A stretch of 64,000 bases of DNA from Siderastrea siderea (lineage: Eukaryota; Cnidaria; Anthozoa; Scleractinia; Rhizangiidae), in assembly GCA_964030785.1 (NCBI GenBank), contig OZ034968.1:28172186-28236185 (forward strand), given 5' to 3'. This document shows, one piece after another, positions 34,249 to 46,600 of this stretch; position 1 is the stretch's first letter, and every line of letters starts with the position of its first letter. The notes beneath the pieces are model-generated. The model had not been told where the DNA came from, made no database searches, and saw only the letters and a list, made by a program, of their open reading frames with translations. The translations under genes and the position numbers were made by a program.

Positions 34249-35712
34249 AGTACCTGTTTCGTCACAGCCAACAAAGAGTGGCAGCACAACAACAACAACA
34301 ATTTATCTAAGTATTCCTATATGGGAAGTTTCTAAAATAGTAAATTAAATACAATGTAATGTATCATTCTTGTTGACAATAGGTCACAATCATTGTAACA
34401 GAAGGAATGTCCTTCTGTCATCATCACTTGATCTTCAATTTTGATAGCTATGTTTATTGATCTATCAGAACCACCACCAAACATAAAGCAGAAATAATGA
34501 TTCCATGTTTACTTCATCTGACCAAAAAGCAAGGGGGGGGGGGGTCTGACTGCCCTATGTCAGTATCAACAACCACCCAATCTAGATCACTCGAGGCCTG
34601 GATGGGTCTAGCTTAGTTACAGCTGTTGGTATAAACAGGGATTTTTGTTGTTGGCAAGCTGATGTAAATCAGGTCAGGTCAGGTCTTGGTCATCAGTGAA
34701 AAGGCAGGGAATTTATTTCAGCCTGATTGGTAATAACCTTGATATGTACACATAGGATTAAACAAACTCCTAGAAAATGTTTGTCTTTATAAACAAATAT
34801 AAGCGAGTGAGACATTTTCCTGGAATTCTTTCAGCTACCTCTTGATTTTCTTTCTATTTTCACTCTCTAACAACGAGGCATTTACAGCCTCCTCACAGGA
34901 AGAGTAAAACAAAATCCTGAACTCTTGTTTTGCTAAAAAGGTGATTTATTTAAGTTAAAATCCTTCATCTATTGCAGTCAGGTTAAGACAGTGTATGCAC
35001 AGTCCAGTGTAAAAATGTTATGAGTAGGCGATCGTCGTTGAAATTATAGATATCATAATGTCTTACTGAAGTCCAGAGAAGAATAAAAACAAATTTCATT
35101 TAAGACCGTGCTGGTAGCTCTGTTCGCCTGTACAATCGAAAGTCAGACCACGCTATCGTACCTGTCCTGCTTTGCGAATGAAAAGCATCTCTGGGCTTTG
35201 CAGTAAAACTTCTTTGCTTACCGAGACAGATCCTTATAAAACAATGCTCGTTCGTAACCATATCTTCAAGTTAAAAACATAGCAAACATCTCGAGTAGCC
35301 TGAGTGCTTCGACCTTGCATCTGTTTCAACACAATTTTTTCGATTCCCTTGTCCCAAAATGCTGGATCCGAGGAATGCTGAGTACTTCCCCTCCATTTCG
35401 TCAAAAGGAATACGCAACCCACCGCTTATTAGGCGCTTCAGCTACGAGAAACCTTTGCCAACTCTCCCAAGTTCCTTCCACTTTGACGCCATGTTGGTTT
35501 TGTTGTCAAGTCGATTGACGTCACATTAGCTAATCACGTGATATTTTGGCCGCGCGAGACGGCGACACTTCTGAAGTCAAATTTGCGCTATTTTCACCGC
35601 GAAAAAAGTACGTTTGAAAAGTTTGATGCCGGTTTAAAGCTTAGAATCGTTTTTTTACACATAAAACAATCAAAATCCGAAGAAAAAATTTTCGTGTCAT
35701 ATACACTTTAAG
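34249..35712. mobile_element. 1.46-kb insertion between AOAH-B and the seven-domain pseudogene
   Basis: In C the flanks are adjacent: CAGTTTGAACTAAAAGG then CAGCCTAAAGGC (near 51710). In B the sequence between holds CAACAACAACAA, a G-run at 34535, and CGCGCGAGACGGCG / TGACGTCAC motifs near 35520. No protein was recognised; it is probably a composite transposable element. Confidence 0.55.
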
Positions 35713-35770
35713 CCTAAAGGCCAAATGTCCTTGAAGCTACTTTTTCTCACTTTCTAGTACTTACAGTTCA

Positions 35771-35956
35771 GTTTGAATTGGAAGGTATCGAGATGATATA
35801 TGATCTGACATCGAAACGGTGTTTCTGATCAGGCAATCAGAACGCGCTAAGATTTATCATGTAGCGTTGTGAAAAGAGCGCAAAACTTTATTTAGTGGAT
35901 AAAACCAATTCCGGCGCTGTATATGGCAATTCACTTACTGCACCTAGAAAAAGTTA
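35771..35956 (+). pseudogene. Broken counterpart of the orphan exon at 51781
   Basis: Homologous to the open exon-like segment at 51781-51959. Here a one-base deletion after TCGAAACGG shifts the frame and brings a stop. Function unknown. Confidence 0.4.
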
Positions 35957-36602
35957 GGCGATCTTTGAACAACTAGAGGCCTAATTGGAAGCGAACAAAC
36001 GTTAAATTTAAATATTAAACGTTACAACTTGAGAATTGCCTTCTTTTTGCCTTATCTAGATGTACCAACCTGTATCTTTCTGTCAAGATTATCACATTTG
36101 ATGTGAAACTTTTCGCACATTTACTTATTTTTAAAGAAAATAACTAGTGCAATATAGTTAAACCTGTGTGACCACAAACTTCATTTACACGTGATTTCTT
36201 CGAAGTGGAAATAAACTTTTGCTTAGCAAAACATTTATTGCTTCGTCATTGTTCGTGTAAAAGCTGAATCCTTGGTTTGTCCATAGATAGGCATGTCTTG
36301 TTCTCGCAAGAAAGAAGTTCCAGCTAGCTAGGTATTCTGTTTTATCCTGAGATGCAATTTGCACCAGTCTCAAATTTCAACATTTTCGGAAGGTACCGCT
36401 TTGTGGCACCTCGAAGTGGAACTTGCAATATTTTCCTGTTCGGTTAATTGAGTGGTGGTAATTACGTTGTAAACTTCTGAGCTCATACAATCTCAGCTGC
36501 ATGAGAGGATGCCCCCAAAATGGTATTTTTCTCGTTCTGTACGTGTTTCCGTCAATCCTTGTTCGAAGGGCAGTCCGGAGTGGAGTCTATAGGGTACAGA
36601 GC

Positions 36603-39233
36603 TCAGACGTCATTAGGGTCATATCGCCGTCCACGACAATAGTACGTGCTACAGCTAGGTGCGCATGTGTCAGGGCATGATCCAGGGCAGGTCTGCGGTG
36701 GCGGAGAGGGTGCGGGGGATGGCAACGCTCGAGGTGGCTGGGGTTGAGGCTGAGATGGAGCTACCTTAGGTGAAGGAGTACAACAAGAAAGGGGGCACTG
36801 TGGGGCGCAAGAGTCCGGGCAGGATGCAGGACATGCTGGAACTGGGGGAAGAGGGGGAGGGGGAAGGGGAGGCTCCAATATTATTATGGGAGGAGGTTGC
36901 GCTTGTGCTTGAGACTGCGGCTGGTTTCCCGCACAACATTGGGGAGTACAAGATGGAAGACATGATGGCGCACAAGGGGCCGGGCATTGGCGGATTGGGA
37001 GTGAAAGTGGGATAACTATCGGAGGTAGGGAAGGTGGTGCAACAAGAGCAGGGGGAGGAGGGATAAGCGGATAAGAAGGCACCTGAGGAGTGAGAGGCGG
37101 GTACTGTGTTGCCGCACAACAATGGGGTGAACATTTTGGATAGCATGATTGCGAGCACCCGCTTTGTGGGCACCGCCCCTGGGAAATGGGAGGTGGGATT
37201 ACTGGGATCGGAACCGGGTTACAGCACGATGGAGAACAGTGGGGATAGCAAGACGAGGGGCAGAGTGGAGGAGGTGGCGGGGGCATGATTGGGGCTGGCA
37301 TCATCGGAGCTGGAACTGCTGGTAAACTGACTTGTTGTTGTGGCTTGCAGCAGATAGGGCTACATTCAGGGAAACATGAACGCGGACAATAAGACGCACA
37401 GGACTCCACCGCTAAAGCAGGGCGAGGCAGAGGCTGAGGTAGCCGCGCTGGATGGGAGGGAGCTATACAACAGCTGAAATTACAGTCAGGAGTGCATCTG
37501 TGCTGGCACAGTCTGCGACAAGTTCCTTAAAAACACACACAAAAAGGTGAAGGTGCAAAAACAACAAACATGTTCTGTAGCGATTTGCAGAAAAGTATGG
37601 GAATGAGATCGGACGTGAAAGCCACTACTACTAGTCCTTTGTTGATTTCGTTGTTATTGTTTGGTTAGGGAGACCAACGACATATCATAAACCTAATGGC
37701 GCCCAATTTTAAAGTTCAAAATATTGGAAAATAAGTCTCTTGTAACGCTAATATAAAAAAAATGTATTTAAAAATGGAATAAAAAAAGTTTAGATAATAA
37801 TGACTTGCCTTTCCTTGCTTTTGCGGACGTTGTCTGCGGCTCAGCTTACTTCTCTGGTATGCATAGTCATATAACAGTGGTGATCGTGGTATATAATAAG
37901 CATAATATCGTTTTACTAAACCGTGGTTACCTGCAAAAATAACGTTCGTGTTACACTGGTAATGGTTCGATTCGGCAAAATTGAGTTTAAGTTTTGAACA
38001 ATATCACTCATGACCATTTTCGTCAAGCCTTGTTGCCACCAATCAAGGACTTCTCGAGACTTCTTTCTGTCTGTGACCAAAAATAGCACTGAGAACTTAT
38101 AACGAGTCATTTGTTTGTTAATAAATATATCTAACTTTGGATCTCTTAGACTGCTGTTGCCTTTTTAAGCAGTTTATGGGTTAAACAACAGCACTGTGTT
38201 GGGGTAAGGTGTCTCGACATTGACAATAACATGCAGGTTGCTTAGAAACTACAAAAAGCCATTCGCAAGGTGCCGTGCCCCGGCAAATTGCATTCCGCTC
38301 GACTGAAGTGTGAGCGCTGCCCTGCTAAGTTTTTAATTTGTACATTTTTGAACGATGCATATGTTAACTTGGAGGCGCGGTGGTGAAGTGGTGAGCGCGT
38401 TGGACCTCAGATCTGAAAGTCTGTGGCTCGAGGCCCAGTCCCTGCCATCGTGTTGTTTCCTTGGACAGGAAACTTTACCTCACATTGTCTCTCTTCACCC
38501 AGGTGTATAAAATGGGTACCAGCGACATTCTGCTGGGGGTTACCCTGCGATGGACTAGCATCCCACCCAGGGGGGAGTAGCAATACTCTCAGTTGCTTCA
38601 TGCTACATAAACCGGGATAAGCTCCGGTCGCGTGGGGCTCCTCAGCTCGCCTGCGACTTCCCCTTTTATGTGACAACATGATACGCAGACATTAAAGCTT
38701 CCGTTGCTAAGACATTAAAGTCAGTGCCTGCTTATACAGAGGTATTTTTGCACAGATATAACCGTGTGGGAAAAGCAGATCTTAGCAAGGGCTATTGGAA
38801 ACCGAAGAGAAAATTGTGGTCGGAGATGATTAAGCAACTAGAATTCTAAAAACCTTTGAAATGCATAACAATGTATGGCATTTTCTTTCCAAAATTTAAG
38901 CTTCATTATCTCTGAAATAGGCGTTGTTACCCTCAACGTTCTTTTTAGATTCAAACAGCCCTTGCTAAGATCTGCATTTCCCTCATATTAAACCATAGCT
39001 TTGCATTAGCAGGTACCTTCCCTAAGAAACCTGAGTTTCCTGGACCATCCTGAGATGCGCAGAACGTCTGCGCAGTAACAAAAGGAGCATGAACAGTCCC
39101 TGATGAATGACAAATCAAATTAGTTTTCCAATACCTTTCGTTGCATGCGATTTCCTTTTCGGAACTGGACTTGCGTCTCCTTGTAATAAAACACCAGATA
39201 AAGCGTCCAGAGACAAATTGCCTTTGCTAGCAT
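36603..39233 (-). pseudogene. Seven-domain minicollagen-type protein gene, decayed copy
   Basis: Paralogue of the gene at 52548-55255 with the same exon layout: 39233-39135, 37930-37809 and 37525-36603. The signal-peptide exon has a net 7-base deletion, which disrupts the hydrophobic core and frame. Exon 2 has lost one A from a run (122 instead of 123 bases), which breaks the phase into exon 3. The two shifts do not compensate. The seventh cysteine-rich domain has lost one of its final paired cysteines (STYYC), and a stop after DPNDV removes the last 17 residues. The acceptor of exon 3 is AAG rather than CAG. Exon 3 itself remains open with six full domains. Sequencing error in the A-run could explain one lesion but not all. 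Confidence 0.75.
38371..38690 (+). mobile_element. tRNA-derived SINE (also near the C-side gene)
   Basis: Head GGTGGTGAAGTGGTGAGCGCG (A-box-like) and CTCGAGGCCCAGTCC (decayed B box), then TTGTTTCCTTGGACAGGAAAC. The same insertion lies at 54369-54690, so it predates the duplication. It lies in intron 1 of the seven-domain gene. A fragment with TTGTTTCCTTAGACAAGAAAC is at 57918. Confidence 0.65.
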
Positions 39234-39408
39234 CTTACAAAAACTGCAAAATAAAGAAATAAAAACTTATAACCCTTGAATCTCCAACGCTATCAACATC
39301 ATTAGAAAATAACCCAAGCCAGTCTTCAACTATTTTTAGTAACATTAATCCAAAATTCAGATTTACGATAACGAAAACTTTAAAATAATAGTCTAGTTTT
39401 GTTCAAAG

Positions 39409-39448
<40 letters not shown>

Positions 39449-39650
39449 TTAGAACTTATATAGCGCATTTTCTATGTGAATATAATCAAATGCGCTTTAC
39501 AAGTAGGTGGAATCGGAATTTGGAAATGTCGGTTTTCATGGAGGGAGGGAAACCGGAGAACCCGGAGAAAACCCCTCGGAGCAAGGACGAGAACCAACAA
39601 CAAACTCAACCCACATATGACACCGGGACCGGGAATCGAACCCGGGCCAC

Positions 39651-39681
<31 letters not shown>

Positions 39682-39696
39682 GCCATCCCTGCTCCC
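39409..39696 (-). mobile_element. tRNA-derived SINE with (TAA)n tail
   Basis: Minus strand: GGATGGCGCAGTGGTGAGAG (A box), GGGTTCGATTCCC (B box), a body with AAAGCGCATTTGATTATA, then an (ATT)n tail (39409-39449 on the + strand). Open frames here are by-products. It is absent from the C-side copy. Confidence 0.8.
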
Positions 39697-39974
39697 CTAT
39701 ATACTATGCGAATGCAACGATACTGTTTACAATTTTAATGGAGGCCTGTTCTTGTAGTGAGCTAAAACATATTTCTTGCCATAGTTACGTGAATAATGAC
39801 GTCATCACCCTAACATTAATATGAGGGATAACTTTCACGCAGTTGTAAATAACACACGGTACAGCATTCTCTTCGACCACAAGTTAACTAAGTTATTTTG
39901 CATTGAAATTGTTCTGGTGCAAAGCATTCTGGGAAGGTTCTTCTTCTTATTATAATATTGTTTTTAATTATTAT

Positions 39975-40235
39975 TATAGGCCGCCGACCTGCGACATAGC
40001 CGCCGGTACTGCCTGGGATACTGTTCCGATAACAGAACATGCGCCGCCGGCAGCAACAACCACCACAGGCCTTTACGCCGGCAAGCCTGCGAAGTTGACT
40101 TGAGTTCAACTTTGTAGGCAAGTCGGCGGTAAAGGCCTGCGATGATTTTTGTTGCTGGCGGTGTATGTTCTCACATGTCGGATCAGTATCCCAGGCAGTA
40201 CCGGCGGCTATGTCGCAGGTAGTTTGGCGGCATAC
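39975..40235. mobile_element. GC-rich foldback element
   Basis: Arms of about 120 bases share CTGCGACATAGCCGCCGG and ACTGCCTGGGATACTG in inverted orientation around a short centre near 40098. Confidence 0.75.
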
Positions 40236-40690
40236 CCTAAACGGCCGCTTATAAGCCCCCCCAGTTATAGGCCTATCTACCTGTAAACCAAAAAATACAT
40301 CGGGTTATAAGTCCCCCCCCCGATATAAGCCCCCCGCTAGTTTTCCTTGTTCCCTTAATGTTAAGCACTCTCACAGAACACTGCGAAGATGAACTTTGAG
40401 CCTCTGTTTTGTTACGTTCAGGTTACGTTCGTGTTGTTACTGTTTTGATTTTGTTGTTAAAATTGAAATGAATTCGATTTATTATGAGGTGTTAAAGGTT
40501 AATTAAAAACTGGTAAATTAAAAACGTATTTCGATCAACACTGCTGTGGCTCATTTCGAAATGTTTTTTTAATTCCACTTATAAGCCCCCCCCCCCCCCC
40601 CCCCAGATATAAGCCCCTCCGTTTATAAGCCCACCAAAAACCCCTTACAATGTTGTATAAGCCTAGGGCTTATAAGCGACAGGCTACGGT
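40236..40690. mobile_element. TTATAAGCCCCCC-repeat element
   Basis: Ends CATACCCTAAACGGCCGCTTATAAGCCC on the left and the imperfect reverse complement (GGGCTTATAAGCGACAGGC then TACGGTATG) on the right. The interior repeats ATATAAGCCCC several times. TA flanks are compatible with a mariner-type target. Confidence 0.65.
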
Positions 40691-40704
40691 ATGAGAACCA
40701 GGCC

Positions 40705-41920
40705 TTAGAGGCTTTTAATAAGGGAACATTTATCTGAAGTGTCTAAAAACTAGGTTTTAAGAACGAAGTTTCAACTACAAAGCAAAGAAGGAGTAGTCAT
40801 GTTACTTCCTACAGAAGATTTTTCGTTAAAGAGAACTTTCAATTGGTTTTGTAATTACGTTTAACCCTTTAAGTCCTGAGATGAAAATGCATATTCTCCA
40901 TACTATTCTCCGTACATTTCCTATGGAACTAGTAAGGAGAATTTGTCTAAATATCAAGACATCTCATCCTTGGTGATTACTTCCTTTATTCAATCACCTA
41001 AATGTTTGAATAGATAGTGATGATGAAAAGAGAAATTTCATTTCCTTCACGGTTAGGGCTTTAAGGGTTAATGAAACGGGACATTTGGAAATGCACGTTT
41101 GTGGGCACATGATTTTCAACTGTATGTTCACATTTAAACGTGACCTGTGAGAATGTGACCACTTCTAATCAATCAAGGAATTTTTTGATAACTAAATTTG
41201 CACACTTTCGTGAAATTGACTGCTCAATCCAGAATATGATTTCAATTTCCGAAATGAATTGGAATTAGCGATGTGGTATCCATCTAGACACGCTTTTCAT
41301 ACAGGCGATCTCACTTAAAAGTGCGGTTCACTACTTTGCACATCTTTTTGTCGGTCATGAAAATAGCCTATTCTAGACGTTCAGATACTGGCGCAGGAAA
41401 GAAAATTATATTGAGAGCAGAGAAAAAATGAGAATTCCATTCACCGCGCCACTATCTGAACGCCTGGAACAGGCTATCATGATATCCCCCTATCACGTTC
41501 TCCCCCTCACTTACCCCTCTACCAGTTAATCACGAGCTTTTTTTTCTACTTGCCCAACCAAACTAATTATACCGGCGTTTTTTCTTGAGTTGGTTGGTCT
41601 TGGTAACCCAGACAAGCTCAAACAAGAGAGGAATTTATTATGTTTCATAATCAAATTTATGTCATTTGCTTTCAGGAATGGCAAGAGAGAGGAGGTGAAG
41701 TGTACGAGTTGATTGAGCCTGTAGATGGATTTCATCCGAGGCTGAAGGCGAAAACACTTGCTGCTAACACACTATAGCTGATCTTAGAATCCAAGATACC
41801 ACATGTGCTTGGAAAGATCAACCCCAAAAATTTCTTGATAGAAGTTGTGTTTGGAGAACAAGGCGGATATTCATATTGAGGTGGAATTAAGATAAAGAGT
41901 AAAGCAAATAATTCTGTGAA
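40705..41920 (+). other. Duplicated block D: intron 3 to last exon of an A-type AOAH
   Basis: Aligns with 9095-10900 of copy A apart from two later MITE insertions in A. The left boundary near TTAGAGGCTTT marks the edge of the segmental duplication. It includes older MITEs at 40862-41071 and 41364-41476. Confidence 0.85.
41676..41879 (+). pseudogene. AOAH: Orphan AOAH last exon (D)
   Basis: A TTTCAG acceptor is followed by EWQERGGEVYELIEPVDGFH, matching the last exon of copy A. A TAG interrupts after LAANTL (the Trp codon TGG in the intact copies), and the normal stop is changed so the frame runs two codons on. No upstream exons accompany it, so it is a stranded fragment. Confidence 0.9.
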
Positions 41921-42480
41921 TGGTCACTGTGAATTTTCTTTAAACGTTTGGTTCAAGTTATTGATACCGTAATGGGATCATTGAAGACTAAGTTCTGTAA
42001 CTGAAATTTCAATAATCTTTCTCAAACTCATTAATAATTCATAAAGAGAGAACAAAGGAAATCACTACCGTCACGGTGGTTTGGATACCGGATCTTAATT
42101 AGCATAAGATTTAGCGAACTTTTGCTTTGAATTTCTCCAAGAATTATAAATGGTTTGAGAAGCCATATCAAAAACTCGAAAGAGTGTTTCATCAGGTATC
42201 CAAACACCTCGAAGTGGGTCAAAAAAACTCAGCTGCGCCTCGTTTTTTCAACCCACTTCTCGGGGTTTGGATATCCTCTTTCTCGTGTTTGATATATTAC
42301 GTAAAAATTATGACCCTTTTTCAGTGATCTGGACATACATTTATTCTGAGAATAGGAAATTGGACTCGACTACAAATAACTCGAGAAGAGCTACATAAAC
42401 GAGGGGGCGGCGATAATTCGGACAGTCTTCCACCCTTCAGATTGAAACAAGGAAGTGGACATTGGCTTTAGACCTTTATT
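41921..42480. other. Spacer between D and the copy C promoter block
   Basis: Contains a GGTTTGGATACC ... GGTATCCAAAC / GGGTTTGGATATCC inverted-repeat family near 42080-42280, likely a MITE remnant. No gene was seen. Confidence 0.4.
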
Positions 42481-43062
42481 GTAACACGGTCGATTTTCTT
42501 TCATGAATAGCATACGTTTAACTTTCAAATAAAAGCCTTATCTTTGACCTGTACATGAATTGTTTTGCCGCGCAGCGGCTGCTTCTACGGCTGCGAAATC
42601 AGAGAGTCGACTATGCAGAGCAGTTAAATGCTGAAAGGAAACACTGTATTTTCCGACCGCGCATTGCCCTTTTGAGAAAATGTAGTCTACACGAGGTAAA
42701 CGATTTTTTTTTTACCTCGGTGGAATTCGAACCCACCACACAAAGATTTTTAAAACTGGTGGGTTCGAATCCAGCTGAAGCCAAAGACTGATCAGAAATA
42801 GAATGTTCAGAACACAAAATTTGAAGTTGATTTCTGAACAGTGAGAACCACCGTTTGTTGAGATCACAATTTTCAATCTTGATTACTAAAACAGAAAATT
42901 CAGACAACGCAAAGAGCGATGTTGATTACGAGGAGTGTGTAGATTAGTTAACTGCTTCTGGTTCAGTAACACTACAATGTATGGTGTTGGTTAGTAGCGT
43001 AGAGTATTGGGAACAAACTAGAAATGGAGATTGATGCTGATATCCTGCATACATACCACACC

Positions 43063-43440
43063 GTTCAGATCACAAAGTCAGGTGTTGCTTTGTTTATTGG
43101 GATGTTGATTTTAGCCAGGGATTGGGTCTCGTACGAAACCTTTTCCATCAGGAACGAATCTAATTCAGAATTTATCGAAACCACCTATCAACAGCGGGCC
43201 TTTCAGTTTCTGTTGCCTACCCAGTTTACGTGCTGCACATCCATATTACAAAGTTCAGATCACAAAGTCAGGTGTTGCTTGGCTTAGTGGAATGTTGTGT
43301 TCGAACCTTGATTTTAGACAGGGATTGGGTTTCATACGAAACTTTTTCCATCAGGAACGAATCTAATTCAGAATTTATTGGAACCACCTATCAATAGCGG
43401 GCCTTTCAGTTTCTGTTGCCTACTAGTTTACTTGCTGCAC
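43063..43440. repeat. Two tandem 190-bp blocks upstream of AOAH copy C
   Basis: Same two-copy array as at 12565-12958. TTCAGAT starts at 43063 and 43253. Confidence 0.75.
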
Positions 43441-43610
43441 CGGAAGGCCAATATGACATCATGATGTTGCCATTTTTATCACATGAATCAGACCAATTAA
43501 TATTTCAGTGCAGTTTCAGTTCTGTACCGGAAAAGTCACTACGTGGGTAGTCATGCTGTTTTCATTTTCGCTCACATGAATTACATATGTTGATATCGGT
43601 GATGTTGTAA

Positions 43611-43619
43611 TATAAAAAG
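43611..43619 (+). promoter_or_regulatory. TATA box of AOAH copy C
   Basis: TATAAAAAG 75 bases upstream of the ATG, within a stretch nearly identical to the copy B promoter. Confidence 0.6.
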
Positions 43620-43693
43620 ATCGTCTGGTTTGGCTTGCTCTGTTTTGGGGGTGCTTTCACATTGCGTTGAAGTTGATCCTAAAACTTCTCACT

Positions 43694-46600
43694 ATGGCAT
43701 TGATTTTCTCCGGGTTTCTCATGTTCATTTTGCTTTGTTCTACTCCAAGTTATGCCAGACCCTCCGACACAGTACGCCATAACCTCCGAAAAGGAGTTAA
43801 TGGAGGATATTTTTGTCTTACTTGCACGACAGTTGTTGCTCTTGTGGAGCAATTGAGCGTTGTTCACAATCAGACATTTGTTGCGGCATTTCACACACTC
43901 TGTGACGAACTTCCTAGCCTCTACAAAAAAGCTTGTCTCATCTTGGGAGAGTTTTTTATTCCGCAAATAATCAATCTCATCACAAAGAAGGCAACCCCGG
44001 ATGTCATTTGCCGTGCAGTGCATTTGTGTTACCAGGAAAAGGGTCAGCCATTGTGCCGTGCTTTTCCCCCCGGAAAAGATTTCCACGAGGATGAGTTGCA
44101 ATCCAGAAAAAGAGTGTTTGCAAAACTCCTCCATGAAAGCGCTAATTTCTGTGACCCTGAAAACCCAACGAATTTTGATCCTTGCAGCATTCCAGGTGTC
44201 AAGATTGTTTGTGAACTGCTTAATCGGGTTTTCACCGCTAATTTTCCACTGGTCGACTTGGATAACGACACTTTTAGCGCCTCGGTCAAGGCATGGAGGG
44301 GTTCTTCATGGAGAGGCAAAGATTGCGACGATTTTAGTGCTCGGAATCATCCAGGAGCCAGGCCAACAGATGGCGACGTTAACTTTGACTCAAACTGCAA
44401 TGGAATTTATGGTAGGGATCCTACTACGGGAAAACCACATGAAGATTTGTTTTGTAAAGGTTGGTATTCAAATAGTTTGCTATTTTGCATGAGAAACAAC
44501 CAGGTCATTGATTTGTCAATTTTATTTAAATTCATTCATTAGGGAAGAAATGAAATAGTTATAAGATGGGAGCCAGAGAACGTTCTTTGTGTGAATCAGG
44601 CGTGAGCGACCTTGTTTTCGTCTTGGCTCCCTACACAGTTTTAAGTTGCTGCCAATTACAATGTGTAGGTACTCGTATAGTCTCTTCTGATATAAACATC
44701 CTAATCGTGTATTAAAGTAAAACAGAGATTTCAACTCAATTACAGCACAGAGTAGTGTATTACCCTGGGTGTCACGGACGACGGCTCGGAAAAAGTACCC
44801 CTGGTACCCTGGGTGGAGTAGTGTGTTTCTCATGTTGATCAGGTGACGTGATTTAGTCATTATTTGAATGCGCCAGAAGACTGTGGATCCTACTATAAAC
44901 CAGGTGGTGTATAATGAAATACTAGGGCGCTTGTTTATTTTGCACCGCTTTCCTTCCTTAGCTCTGAAACGGTACTACACCTTTTGCCCTTGATTAGCAG
45001 GAAACAAATTTTCATTTTTCGTTTATAAAAATTAAATTTCGTTCATGGAATTTCGTGTTCGTGGAGGAACTTTCATTTTAGTTATTTGTTGTTTCATTAG
45101 TAAGGGAAAACATGTGAGTGACATTTAATAGCGTTTCAAGCTACTCATTTTCATGTTGTGGATAGTCTACTGAAGAGTCTCTAGAAAATCAATAACACGT
45201 ACGTATTGTGGTAACATCGTCTACATTCGCAATACATGAAATTTCTTTAAATGTAAACGATATTGCAATACGTGTTGTTGATGTTTTTAAAGACACTTTG
45301 GACTGTTAGTCGGTGAAGTATGATCGTCCGTGATGACATCGACGTTTCGACAACCTGAGGGGAAGTCATCACCAGAGTGCAGTAAACTGTGAATCGTCAG
45401 TTGATTGTATTAAGTCTCTGGTTAACAACAGCAACTGACCTCGCCACCATCATAGAGCAGCACATGATCTGGAAAACTCTCGCACCAAGCAGTGAAAGCA
45501 TGACAAAGCATGCAAGCACATCCTCTTAAACCTAGTTGGCTTGATCTGCTGCAAAATTTATTATGCTGAATGTTAAAAAGAGGTTGACCGATAGACGACA
45601 CACGTTAAAGCAATCTGAAAGTGACAAATTACTTTCTCTGTTACTCATCGACTAGTTAGGAAAATTCAAAATGTCAGCCCAAAAAGTGGCCGCCTACGAG
45701 AGGTACCAACTAAAGTTATTTCACCGAGAAAATTTTGGTATTTTGGAAAAGTGGTCGCTGACGAGAGGTGGTCACACAAGGAGGTACGACTGTAGAATAA
45801 AACCATACTGCAACCGTCTTTGAACTTATCAATAACACAATAAGCAAGCTATTCTTTCAATGTTCTCTTCAGATACAGGATATCTTGGTGTGATCGTTCT
45901 CGGCGATTCAGCGGCGGCTCATTTTCATATTCCACCCGAGTGGCTAACTGCACGCTTGATATCTAGCAAAGTCTTTCAACATGTTGCATTTATAGCGGGA
46001 AATGAAGTGGACTGGCCTCAGCTGTCAGCGATTACAGGCTACTTAAATAATTCAAGGTAATCTGGAAATAGGAATGCTTCTCTTCCTAACTTACTCTCAG
46101 TTTGTCATACATAACTTTCATGTTTGTCATAGAGTTTTTGAAAGTGCACTAACTTTGTATTTTTGCAGTTTTATTGTAATGTGATATTTATAAGGTTGCC
46201 TATCGATATCAGTGGCTTTGGACACAGAATGAATTGTATTGTCTATCTTAAAAGGGGCTTTTTAGAAAGATTAATTTACTGTATTTTTTTAAGACTAGGT
46301 TAAAATTATGAGTAACAATAAATACCCTTGCTCAAACAAAAAGTGCTAGAACACCAAAGGAATTGTCAAGTGAACTCTCCGAGGAAATCAAGTGATAAAA
46401 AGTGCTAGGCGTAAACGCAACGGCGAAGTTCTCAAGTTGCAATTGACTTCCGTCCAGGCTATCCGTGACCAAAAAATAAATTTTAAATGGAGTCCATAGA
46501 CTAGTATCGTTACCTTTGACAATCCGAACCATGACGTGTTTCACGAACACAATTAAGTCTTTTTGGCTTTTCAAAGGGTTGCTTAGAATTGAAGTTAGGA

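Noticed and set aside
36766..37288. Gly/Glu-rich + strand frames and Ser/Pro-rich minus frame over the seven-domain gene
   Set aside because: Shadows of the Cys/Pro codons of the real minus-strand exon; the same occurs at 52655-53332.
36603..37525. Classical minicollagen (collagen helix) call for the Cys/Pro-rich genes
   Set aside because: No Gly-X-Y run exists in any exon seen; only the cysteine-rich domains are minicollagen-type.
39476..39757. Two + strand frames of 82-93 codons
   Set aside because: They cover a minus-strand SINE with A and B boxes and a (TAA)n tail.
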